In this document: piece by piece, positions 30,829-39,896 of the stretch | How the letters are laid out: each line of letters opens with the position of its first letter | Numbering within the stretch: position 1 is the first letter of the stretch | Origin: Schizochytrium sp. TIO01 | Taxonomy: Eukaryota; Sar; Bigyra; Thraustochytrida; Thraustochytriidae | Direction: 5' to 3' | NCBI GenBank assembly: GCA_004764695.1 | Contig: SMSO01000034.1 | Coordinates: forward strand, 389,501 to 453,500 | DNA length: 64,000 nucleotides | Notes under the pieces: generated by a model | Databases searched by the model: none | Seen by the model: the letters and a program-made list of their open reading frames with translations, nothing else | What the model was told of the DNA's origin: nothing | Translations under genes and position numbers: made by a program

Positions 30829-31966
30829 ATGGAGCGTCTCGCCACGCCTTTGCGAACTGGGACGAAAGCGTACTTGTCAGCAGTAAGTTGACGTTTCAAA
30901 AAGAATAGTAACAAGAGCAACAGCAGAAGCCTAGTTGCTCGTCATTGTCGCGCATCAAGATGGTTGTGATACTTTGCACTTGACAAGTGCTAGTGGTTAT
31001 CAAAATCAAGGTGAGCACAGCGTTTAGAAAACTAACCATCGTAAATAAATTCTTACTGCGGAATAGAATGTCGTGCCGGCACTGACGGAGGGCCTCACAC
31101 GTCTCGGAATTGTTCGACCGACAGACCCGTACTTATTTCTTGCGGAGTACCTTTTTGCGTTGTCTCCTCAACGAGACGAGTATATATTTGTACGCAAGTC
31201 TGACTACTCACCACGTCATGAAACCTCTGGTTCACTCGCACAGGCGCCTCGCGCTAGTCACGAGGTTGCCGCAGGTTCCGCTATACAGGCTGCCCGAGCT
31301 CTTGGGCCAGAGCAACCAACTGCCAACCTTGTGGAGAGACACGTTCAGACAGACCCTATGAAACCTCAGACCGAATGGTCCAGTGTTGCAGAAAGTCATT
31401 ATCAAACTACAGTGTTTCCCTCCTCTTCGAGGGATTCTGCCAGAAGCAAGGCTGATTCGCAAGGACAGCACGAGGAGCCCCTAGCCACTCATCTACCTTC
31501 ACAGACATCCTTACCTTCACAAGCTGAAGATATACCTGGAGAGCAATATATATATGAAGGGCCCTACCCCGAAGAACAGGAAGTAGCAGTAGTTACATTA
31601 ACAACCGAAAATGTTGAAGAGGAAAAGGACCAAGAGCCGCAGGTAGACTACGCATATACCACCTTTATACATCAACCTGAAGTAGAGCAGGAACAAGAAA
31701 TACCTCTGAGTATACGTTTATCAATCAAAAAGAGTGGACGCTCACTTGCCATAAAGGCATCATTGTTAGAACGCTCTGGAGAACTCTCCATAGATGCATT
31801 TGACATCGTCAGTGGGGAACGTTATCATCTCGACTGCGAAGGAGTGGACTATGAATCTTTACGCTCTGTCTACCAGCAAGAGCACTCCGTTATGGTGCGC
31901 GAAATGTTGTGGCCCATTCAGCTCAAAATCGATCCCGGATCAAATTCACATTATTTGAGTTTTTAG
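30829..31966 (+). CDS. Dpy-30 domain protein with disordered middle and unknown C-terminal domain (two exons)
   Basis: Gene model: exon 1 30829-30882, intron 30883-31066 (gtaagt...aatag, 184 bp), exon 2 31067-31966; 317 residues. Splicing joins 'RTGTKAYLSA' to 'NVVPALTEGLTRLG' and 'RPTDPYLFLAEYLF', a textbook Dpy-30 motif. Before splicing the domain is cut and the second exon has no ATG, which supports the model. Dpy-30 motifs form a dimeric X-type four-helix bundle. They dock amphipathic partner helices in COMPASS histone methyltransferases or in ciliary radial spokes and kinase-anchoring proteins. Residues ~75-215 are disordered and acidic. The last ~85 residues ('IPLSIRLSIKKSGRSLAIK' onward) form a small beta-rich domain I do not recognise. 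Its size exceeds core Dpy-30 (about 100 residues), so a ciliary or scaffold role is more likely. Confidence 0.82.
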
Positions 31967-32385
31967 GAGAAATCAGAAACACATTAATCATCATACATGA
32001 GATTGTGAATAATCATTATAGGTGGAACGAGTCTGTAAAACGCCTTTCATCTTTCTATTACAGCTATATTGTTTATCCGCTTTTACTTTGTGCTTTTTTT
32101 AAAGTTTATAAGAGCTCTTGATAGTCCCGAGAAGGCAAACTAGTTGCCGCTGCTGTGTGTTGGAAGAAAAGGAGAAAGAAGCCAAATGTAGCCAAACTTT
32201 ATAAAATTCAGATGATAATTTTAAAACTAGCTCTCTATTTCCCACAAAGCAACTGGGACTTTCTTTAACAGATGCGGATTATTGTGAGTGGGAGGAATGG
32301 ATTAGCGTATAGGGAGCAACAAATTAATTGAGAGTGGAACAGAGAGTTCAGAAATAAGAGACCAGAACACAAGAAATTCGGGCCC
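31967..32385. other. Convergent intergenic region
   Basis: 0.4 kb between two 3' ends, AT-rich, no gene or stable structure seen. Confidence 0.5.
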
Positions 32386-33387
32386 TTACTTCCGCTTGAG
32401 AACACGCTTGAGCCACGGGAGAGTGGCAATGATAAAGGGAAGACGCACAATCTCCAGACCTTCGTTGATGGCGACAGCAACAGCCAAGTTGCCCATAGAA
32501 GGATCAAGACTATCGAGTGGAATAATGTTGTCCAGGCCTACCGCGCGAATTGCTTTGAAAGCAGCGTCAGATCCAAGGGCAGAAATCGCGGCGTAGCAGC
32601 CCACACCAGTGATGGCCCAGAAACCTGTCCAGTAGACCAGGAAGAAGGCACCGTGCTCCTTCATGAGAGTAGTAAATTTACCCGGTTTGCGCTGCATAGA
32701 GCCAGCACCAGATCGACCCTCGACCAGCTTCGTAATAGAGGGCGTGATGGCAGCCACAAGGGGAAAACGGATAAGCTCGAGGGCCTCGTTCAAGCCAAGC
32801 GCAAGTGCGACATTGCCCATGGTCGGGCTCATCTTGTCAAGCGAAATGACCTTGTCAAGATGGATCTTCTGCGCAAGTTCGATTGCAGTTTGGGGCCCAT
32901 TGATCTCAATTGCGGTGTACACGGCAAGTCCAGAGAGAGCCCAAGCCGCACCCCATGTCACGAGAAACACGGGTCCGTGGCGCCGCATCATGTCTGCAAA
33001 TGTCTGCTTTTTAGGGGCTTCTGCAGTCGCTCCGCCATTAGCCTTGGCAGCCTCAGCAGCTTTCTTAGCCTCAGATTTCGAAGCAAAAGACGTAGGCGGC
33101 TTGGAGCACATTTGTCTTTTGCACATCTGCGATCTGGAGCGCATGTGAGCGCCCTCGGCATGCCCTAAAGCACCCATTCTCTGCCTAAGCAAGTTCGTGG
33201 TCATCATAGAGGCAGATCTTGAGGTCCAGGGTGCCATAGGTGCAGAAAAACCAGCAACCTGAGACGCAGAACCCATCAAGGTTGCACGAGAGCTAACCAC
33301 GCGTAACATCGTCTCGAGGCACGGTCCGTAGATGCTGCTCGTGCCAGAACTGCAGCAGTAATAGAAGTTTATATTTACAGACGGCAT
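32386..33387 (-). CDS. Tandem DUF1279 (FAM210-like) mitochondrial membrane protein
   Basis: 333 residues from the ATG at 33387. An internal ATG at 33309 begins 'MLRVVSSRATLMGSASQV', a better mitochondrial presequence, so the true start may be there (307 residues). Two copies of the DUF1279 fold follow. The first (~125-220) starts 'MMRRHGPVFLVTWGAAWALS' and ends with 'MGNVALALGLNEALELIRFP'. The second (~235-328) starts 'LMKEHGAFFLVYWTGFWAIT' and ends with 'MGNLAVAVAINEGLEIVRLP'. Each copy has a membrane helix at its start. The family (FAM210A/B) is a mitochondrial inner-membrane adaptor linked to mitochondrial translation and metabolism. FAM210 proteins normally have one DUF1279; the internal duplication here is the notable feature. 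It ends in lysines ('LKRVLKRK'). Confidence 0.88.
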   Translation of the reverse strand: MPSVNINFYYCCSSGTSSIYGPCLETMLRVVSSRATLMGSASQVAGFSAPMAPWTSRSASMMTTNLLRQRMGALGHAEGAHMRSRSQMCKRQMCSKPPTSFASKSEAKKAAEAAKANGGATAEAPKKQTFADMMRRHGPVFLVTWGAAWALSGLAVYTAIEINGPQTAIELAQKIHLDKVISLDKMSPTMGNVALALGLNEALELIRFPLVAAITPSITKLVEGRSGAGSMQRKPGKFTTLMKEHGAFFLVYWTGFWAITGVGCYAAISALGSDAAFKAIRAVGLDNIIPLDSLDPSMGNLAVAVAINEGLEIVRLPFIIATLPWLKRVLKRK

Positions 33388-33558
33388 TCGCCAAGCCTTG
33401 ACGCATACAATTGCGGCGCCCTTTTGCGCCTAAATATACTTCGGTGCTACATGGCGCCATAGTTGACTACTTTGGATGCTCTTGAAGATTTGACGCTGGC
33501 AGAACTGCAGACCTGATCGAGGTCACGAAGGAGAAGCTCGGCGTGAACTTTAGCACAA
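33388..33558. promoter_or_regulatory. Short bidirectional promoter region
   Basis: Only 171 bp separate two divergent genes, so both promoters must lie here or within transcribed sequence. The region is GC-moderate with no TATA box visible. Confidence 0.4.
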
Positions 33559-34620
33559 ATGTCTACGTTGAATGTTCTAGTGACTGGCGGCGCTGGGCAG
33601 CTTGGAGCTTTCCTCGTGCGACAACTTGTACATCAAGATGGCGTCGAAACTCGGCCCGTTTCCCTGCGTGTCGGCTATACGTACAACTCAGCAGATATTG
33701 GCAGCGCAGAAAAGGAATTTGGAGCAAGCGATGACGCCAACGGTGGTTGGAGAATGAACGATGAATTGAAGGCTACTGGTTGCGAGGGAGTTAAGGGGTT
33801 TAAGGTTGACCTGGGCACTGGGGAAGGGCTTTTGCAGTGTATTCAGGAGACCAAGCCTGACTTTGTCATCAACACGGCAGCCATTGCCCGCCCCAAATTG
33901 TGCGAGGATGAGCCAGAGATGGCACGTGCTGTGAATGTACCGTCCAAGCTAGTAGAGGCTCTAAAAGAAGCGAACCTTCGTGACACCTTCATCATGCACA
34001 TATCCACAGACCTGGTTTATGACGGTGCCACCAGCGAATTGTATACCGAGTCTTCCCCAACAAATGCTGTCAACATGTATGGACAATCAAAGGTGGATTC
34101 TGAAACCTATCTTGAGGAGAATTGGCCAGCGCACACGTGTTTGCGGTCAAGCATGATCTATGGCCGCGCTCCTGAGAACGAGAAATGTACATTCTTTACG
34201 GACTTTGTTAATAGTCGTCTCTTAGCTCGGGAACCCACCGACTTCTTCACTGATGAGTTTCGCTCGCCCATCTATATTGGAGACTTTGCCACTGTAGCTA
34301 AAGTTTTATTGAATCGTCTCGGGCAAGCGCGTAAAGCAGGAAAACCTGCGGAAGAAGCGTTTCAGGGAGTTGCACATGTCTACAATTTTGGCGGGCCCGA
34401 CAGGCTCTCTCGTTTCGAAATGGCCCAGCAAATATGTAAGCACAACAATCAGGACGCAGGCTTTATTGTTGAGTCCTCTGCAGCCTCTTTTGACCGTGGT
34501 GTTAAAAGTCCGCTCGACACTGGTATGGATTCCTCCAAGATTGCTAAGGATCTTAGTATTACTCTGACTTCTTTCTCAGAGGGTCTTGACATTGCTTTTC
34601 CTGAGTTCTTTTCCTCATAA
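33559..34620 (+). CDS. Extended SDR, RmlD / MAT2B-like NAD(P)-dependent reductase
   Basis: 353 residues from the ATG at 33559. The Rossmann start 'NVLVTGGAGQLGAFLVR' carries the GGxGxxG dinucleotide motif. 'DFVINTAAIARPKLCEDEP' is the characteristic RmlD_sub_bind segment, and 'HISTDLVYDG' holds the catalytic Thr/Ser position. The YxxxK pair is in 'NMYGQSKVDSE'. Later come 'LRSSMIYGRAP' and 'FRSPIYIGDFATVAKVLL'. The order matches dTDP-4-dehydrorhamnose reductase and its eukaryotic relative MAT2B, the regulatory subunit of methionine adenosyltransferase. The sequence does not decide between sugar-nucleotide reductase and regulatory roles. A cytosolic protein is expected because no signal is present. 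The start lies 172 bp from the divergent DUF1279 gene, so the two probably share a promoter region. Confidence 0.85.
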   Translation: MSTLNVLVTGGAGQLGAFLVRQLVHQDGVETRPVSLRVGYTYNSADIGSAEKEFGASDDANGGWRMNDELKATGCEGVKGFKVDLGTGEGLLQCIQETKPDFVINTAAIARPKLCEDEPEMARAVNVPSKLVEALKEANLRDTFIMHISTDLVYDGATSELYTESSPTNAVNMYGQSKVDSETYLEENWPAHTCLRSSMIYGRAPENEKCTFFTDFVNSRLLAREPTDFFTDEFRSPIYIGDFATVAKVLLNRLGQARKAGKPAEEAFQGVAHVYNFGGPDRLSRFEMAQQICKHNNQDAGFIVESSAASFDRGVKSPLDTGMDSSKIAKDLSITLTSFSEGLDIAFPEFFSS

Positions 34621-35874
34621 TTAGAACCGTCCACCTGAGCAAAACGTGAACGAAAATATTAAACATAACCTGGTAGATAGGTAGTTTCAATTCGATATCG
34701 TCCAGACTGAACTTCAAGAAGCCGTCCTCTAAAGCTGCCTTAGTTTTTTTTAGATTTTTTTTTTTCTGCTCATGATTTAGATTACCTGATATTTATTCGC
34801 CGAAACAGGCTCTCTCCACTATTGGTGTTGCTAATTGTGTTCTTCATGTCTTGCCAACTCGAAGGTACGAGCCAAGTAGAACAATATTCTTGTCTGGGAT
34901 CTCCTTTGGTTTAACGAAGCTCTGCTACTCAGCAAGCAACGTAAGACTTTCAATAATTCGAGCATGATAAGAAGTGAAAGCATGTGCATGTCTTCATGCA
35001 TGTCCTACTATTTCGCTTGTTGAAAGACGCGCGTACTATCATATTATATTACTCTAGCTATTTCCAAAAACGAACCAACGAAAAGTAGGAAGCTCTTTAA
35101 CTGCCAAAATCGGCGCAGTACCTTGCTGGTGCCATTTTTCTGCCAACCTAAGTTAGTTTCGGATAGGAAGCTTCCACAAACGCATCAATGCCTTGGGATT
35201 CATCTGTCGAGAAAGGGAAAAGGACATCACTTCCAGAAAAACGGATACTAGGGCCCATTAGAGGATACTTAACAACATTGCGTAAGATCCAATGAGCACA
35301 AATTGTTTGTGGGAAATAACAATCAAGTCCCTATTCCTGTCCGTGTCGAGACAATAGTGAACGTGCTGACTACTGTGTGTAGATGCGAGACAGATATGCC
35401 CCTCTCCCTCACTTAAGTCAAGTTGATAGTTACTCTTTATTGTATTTGATACTCAAGTATCCATGTAACGGATCTTAGAAAGGTCAACTCCGCGCCGCAA
35501 AACAGGACTTCACGCGGAGAAAGAAGTGCATTCGCTTACAGACATTAGAAAGTGCTAGGAGATAGATGTTGAGTCTGCCAAGTATGGCAAAGAGCTGCTA
35601 GTATGCTCGTAAGGCGTGTGTTCGAATTTTTGCTATTGTTTCTGTGTCTCAACTCGAAAATAAGGTTCATCTGCGATACCGCGGTGATGAAAAAAGGATC
35701 GGACGTGTTAAAAGGCAGTATTGTGCTTTGCTGCTAATACTCAGTTGATTGCTATTGTAATCATCTGTTTGTTCAGCAAATCAGGATTGGTTCAAGTCGA
35801 ACAAACCACGTTTCATTCTATCAAAGGGAGATAGTGGTATTGTTACGCAGCGCGATTAAGTGCTGTTAGTGGTC
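34621..35874. other. Intergenic region
   Basis: 1.25 kb, AT-rich, with T-runs at 34745-34768. No gene or repeat family identified. Confidence 0.45.
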
Positions 35875-37038
35875 ATGAAGCGTGAAGAGGTGAATGAGCG
35901 GTTCTGCAAGGATGTCGCAGTTGAATTTATTGCCATGATCCTTTTTATTTGGATTGGCACTGGTGCCGCCGTATCTACAGGTGAATTTCTGGCACTAAGC
36001 TCAGCCCCCGATGCAGCCACGGTACGTAGACAGATAGCTTTCAAGATCGCATTTGAAAACCTGCAAAAGGGAATCGAGCATCAGACCAAAGGAATTCCGT
36101 ACGGATAACTAACTTGAAAGCAAATTGGCTCATCTTTTCAGGTTTCACGAATCCTGCCGATTGCTTTTGCTTTTGGCATGGGTATTCTCGTGCTTGTGTA
36201 TTCATTTGGCCACATATCTGGCGGTCACATCAAGTAAGTTTCTAATTTAAGGCAAACTTTCACATAGTAGAGGGCTAACTTTAAATCTTTGGGTTTTGAC
36301 AATATGGAATACGTCTTTAGTCCCGCGGTCACGCTTTGCCTGACACTGGTAGGCGAGTGCTCTCCGATTCGCTGTGCCGCTTACTGCGTCGCCCAATTTG
36401 CAGGAGCAATTTTTGGTTCTCTCTTGGTCTGGGCATGCACAAGCAACATGTCATATGGCCGTGAGACTGATGAAATTGATCGCGTTGTTGGCAATCCTCC
36501 GTTTGACCTTGGCGCAAACGGCTTGAACAAAACCCTCAACGATGGAAATGGTTTCATTCTAGAGTTTATGGGGACCTTAGTACTTTGCATTGTTGTACTC
36601 AGCACTGTTCTACACCCAGAAAGCTTAACTCAAGGAAAACCTGCATTGGCTCCTCTTGCAATTGGTTTTGCTGTTTTCTTAGCTCACGTGGTACTTATCC
36701 CATTGACTGGTTGTGGAATCAACCCAGCTCGAACCTTTGGCCCAGCTGTTGTAAATTCCTTTGCTGGAAACGTAAGTTATTAGTTACTGACGCCTACAAA
36801 ATATTGCATAAGCATTAAACTAACCTTGCCCTATGAATATTGTGCTCATACTTCTGCAACGTGTCAGTCTGTCTGGGTTTCTTCCTACTGGATCTTCTTC
36901 TTGGGTCCTTTTGCGGCATCGTTTGCTGCCGCAGGAATGCACATGACTATTCTGCGACCAGAAGACCCTACACCAATTGCTCGTGCAGCAGTACAGCAGG
37001 ATGCATCACGTGTCCCGACCATGATGGCGAAAGTATAA
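35875..37038 (+). CDS. Aquaporin (MIP family), four exons
   Basis: Channel for water or small solutes. Model: exons 35875-36021, 36142-36233, 36321-36771 and 36868-37038, all with GT-AG introns (120, 87 and 96 bp), giving 286 residues. Exon 1 codes the first membrane helix ('AMILFIWIGTGAAVS'). Exons 2 and 3 join inside the Asn codon of the first NPA box, giving 'SGGHINPAVTL'. The second box is 'GCGINPARTFGPAVV', with the selectivity-filter Arg after NPA. The last exon supplies helix six ('SYWIFFLGPFAASFAAAG') and a short tail. Thr rather than Asp after NPAR argues for a water-type aquaporin rather than a glycerol facilitator. An extended extracellular loop ('GRETDEIDRVVGNPPF') before helix four is unusual. 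Plasma or contractile-vacuole membrane is plausible. Confidence 0.93.
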
Positions 37039-37233
37039 CAGAACTTTTTAATATCATTTTTTTCAAAAGTAAAGAAACTAAAGAATTCATTTCAATTTGC
37101 ATTTCCAAAGTTGTTTTGTGCTAAAGCTTAGTCACGGTAGTTCCACTCACATTACATGGTCGTTGATCATTGTTTGAATGTAATAGACACCATATACTCG
37201 TACGTTATATTTACCTCAGTATAAGTTGAGGAT

Positions 37234-38196
37234 TCATGTCGCACAAACATCATACAAGAAGGAATGCAAGCCACGAGAGTACTCTAGTCTTCCCCAAGAA
37301 AAGTTATGATCACCCAGAGGAACACGAAGCATTGACTTTGAAACATTGGGTCCTGCAAGAGCATACAACTTTGTCATGTGGTCACAAGGAATGATCTCAT
37401 CCAGGCTACCGGAGATAAACAGTACGTCGAGGCCCTCAGGCAAAGCAGTAATGCGCGATGCGCTGTCCCAATCAAGCCAAACAAAGGTATCTACAATTTT
37501 GTCACACATATCTCGAATGTCTTCACTTTCAGTATTGACAATTTCTTGCACACGATCTTTGACTAGCTGTCTTACTGAGAGAAACGTGTTTTCAAGAATT
37601 AGGCCTCTGAACCCTACTGTTGTTGCGGGCCCAAGCGCAGCCAGTCTATTTGCGACCCCGATGCAAACTGCACCTCCCAATGAACGTCCATGCAAGAAGA
37701 TGCGATCTGGATCTATGTCTGGGCATTTCCGTAAATACTCAAGAGCGCACTGAGCATCCTCAATAAGCCCTTCCTCACTTGGTGAACCGGTGCTAAGTCC
37801 GAATCCTCTGTAATCAACTAGCATGATGTTACTTTCCGAATAGAGCATGACCACCTCCGCAAACGGTAGTCGGTGTCCAATATTGCCAGCATTACCATGC
37901 ATAAAGAGCACAGTGGGCAGGTTCCTTGGCTCCAAACCATCACTCAGCTTGTATATGATCCATGCATGAAGCCTCACGCCTGGCGTCGCAGTATCGATGA
38001 AGACTTCATCATACTCCCAATTGTAAAATTTTGGGGACCTCAGACTCCGCTCTTGGTTTTCATTCGGATCTCTGTTATAAATAGCCCCTGGCACGCGCGG
38101 CATATAAAGAATCCAATCTTGGAAACCCCACGCAAGTAATAGCGCTGTCACTACAAGCACGCCAACCACAACAACTATGACAACTACGACGCCCAT
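37234..38196 (-). CDS. BEM46/ABHD13-like alpha/beta hydrolase, N-terminally membrane-anchored
   Basis: 320 residues from the ATG at 38196. A strong N-terminal signal anchor ('MGVVVVIVVVVGVLVVTALL') is followed by 'DWILYMPRVPGA', typical of the BEM46/ABHD13 family. The oxyanion strand is 'TVLFMHGNAGNIGHR'. The nucleophile elbow is 'IFLHGRSLGGAVCIG' (G-R-S-L-G). The Asp and His of the triad are in 'ISGSLDEIIPCDH' and 'PLGDHNFSW'. 'LVDYRGFGLSTGSPSEEGL' is also diagnostic. Members are ER or plasma-membrane hydrolases, linked to polarity in fungi, with unsettled substrates. All triad residues are present. The gene converges on the aquaporin with ~195 bp between stops. Confidence 0.92.
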   Translation of the reverse strand: MGVVVVIVVVVGVLVVTALLLAWGFQDWILYMPRVPGAIYNRDPNENQERSLRSPKFYNWEYDEVFIDTATPGVRLHAWIIYKLSDGLEPRNLPTVLFMHGNAGNIGHRLPFAEVVMLYSESNIMLVDYRGFGLSTGSPSEEGLIEDAQCALEYLRKCPDIDPDRIFLHGRSLGGAVCIGVANRLAALGPATTVGFRGLILENTFLSVRQLVKDRVQEIVNTESEDIRDMCDKIVDTFVWLDWDSASRITALPEGLDVLFISGSLDEIIPCDHMTKLYALAGPNVSKSMLRVPLGDHNFSWGRLEYSRGLHSFLYDVCAT

Positions 38197-38986
38197 GGAC
38201 GCTGTCGCTTTGTTTCAAGTTAGCATGCACCTTGGTTTTACTGCAAGGACAGCGCGTGCACTTCGATCTCGGACGCCGCGAAAGCTCAGAAGAGGCGCTT
38301 GCGGGGACCTGACAGTTTTTACCTTACAGGTTGCACTCTGAGCAGCACCCGCGACAAAGTCAGAGCAGTCCTCAGGAAACACGTCTGCTCGCACAACTGG
38401 GAAGACGCACACGTACCTAAGAGCTCCTGTCAGAGTATTGCATCGCAAAATGCCAGAGTACGCACCCCTACTTGTGGAAAAGTAAGCCTTGAACATGAAG
38501 GCCATCTCAAAGCCCTCAAGAATTGCAAAATGCTAAGGGCGATTGGCACGAAGAGATGTAGGCATACACGGCCTCAGTCTGAAGCCTGAGCAACCGTTTG
38601 AAGAGCTACTATGGAAGCAGCAGAAGAGAGCAAACGACCTACTCAACTCGCTTATATTCCTTTACTAAGCTTTCTGCTTATGATTGGCGAGTAAGATGAA
38701 AAACAATTAAACATTAGTTTATGTGGGGTTGTCAATGCCATATCTCTTTTTCTTGGGGTGGGCACATACATGCGTTCGAGAAATTGATTCTTGGCCAAGG
38801 TTAATGTTTTCTCGTGCCTAGTTCAGAACTCTATGAGAATCTCTAAACAAACCAACTGCAAAACGGGAATTCTATTTGATTATTTCTACACATTCCATGA
38901 AGAACATAAAAAAGAAGGCGGAATTGCTAATGGCGTGGAAAAAAGACGTCAGGATCAGAGAATGGAATATCTAAGCTTTTCTTGAG
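38197..38986. other. Intergenic region
   Basis: A 96-codon minus-strand frame (38215-38505) ends 18 bp upstream of the BEM46-like start and may be 5' leader. The rest is AT-rich without features. Confidence 0.4.
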
Positions 38987-39896
38987 TTAATCTAATTTGA
39001 ATCCAGCGCCGACAATGTCGGATGTTAACAAAGGCGCAAGCTGCTCCAGCAAAGCACTTCGAAGAATTCGGTCATGAATGTTTGTACTCCAGTAACTACG
39101 TAGACGCTCGGCACGCAAGAGTTGCCACGCGTGTTGAACCTGTTCGAATGAATTAGGGAAAACTCTTCCTTGTGCAAGATTCTTTTGGCATTTCCTCACA
39201 TGACGATGACAAGCTTCGCTATCCGTGCTACTATACTCAAGACACCATGCACAAAAGTGATTATTGCATGAATCTCTACTGCATGCCACAGCACAACAAC
39301 CATCAAAGAGCCCGAAGCAAGTGCCGCAGTTTGGGCAGCATATATTCAAAATCTTTTCCTGAATGTGCTGCAGGTGCTGTTTTATGTCACGGGCCAAACC
39401 ATCCGCCTTAAGAAGCTCCGCTACGCGTTTCTCAATCTCTTGCTCAGCTTGAGTTGCAACTGCAATCTCAGTCTTCATTTTCACAATCAACAAAAGATTA
39501 TTCAGAGCGTTTGGCGCAAGCCGAGCAACCTCTTGCACTGAGATTTTCCCCATCACATCCAGGTTTCATGCATGCCATCGTTCCATCTGCGGCGATGATT
39601 ACATGTGCTTGCGGTTTTGCGCCAGCTTCTACTGCGCGTTCGATACAGTCTTTACAAAGGAAGTCTCCCTTCTCACAACTCGTACTCTCGATAAGCGGTT
39701 TTTCCTCCATACACACAAGACAGCTCTCCACAGGAATCTCAGCAACTCCGAATGCACTATGCCGAAGTGCCTGTCGAGCGCTTGGACGCTGACCAGGGGC
39801 CGTTGCTGTGAGACTGTCAATCAGTGTCTGCATCGCAGTGCTTCGCTCAGTGGGATACAGGTCATCTAAGACTACACCCACAGAGTACATATCCAT
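38987..39896 (-). CDS. Kinase C-lobe end, RING-like and IBR/RING2-like cysteine clusters (two frames)
   Basis: The frame from 39896 continues the kinase ('MDMYSVGVVLDDLYP'). It then has 'CLVCMEEKPLIESTSC' and 'GDFLCKDCIERAV', a C3HC4/RBR-type first RING, followed by 'GTMACMKPGCDG'. The next part lies in another frame (to 38987): a helical stretch, then 'CCPNCGTCFGLFDGCCAVAC' and 'CNNHFCAWCLEYSS' with His/Cys ligands, an IBR or RING2-type cluster. Such RING1-IBR layouts act in ubiquitin transfer, with a catalytic Cys in RING2. The cysteine spacing is kept in both frames, so the break near 39550 (in a 'ggggaaaa' run) may be a sequencing slip or a very recent mutation. The kinase-to-RBR order is unusual. 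Confidence 0.6.

Noticed and set aside
38215-38505. 96-codon minus-strand frame beginning 'MAFMFKAYFSTS'
   Set aside because: It ends 18 bp before the BEM46-like ATG, shows no family features and contains possible splice signals; it is more likely leader sequence.
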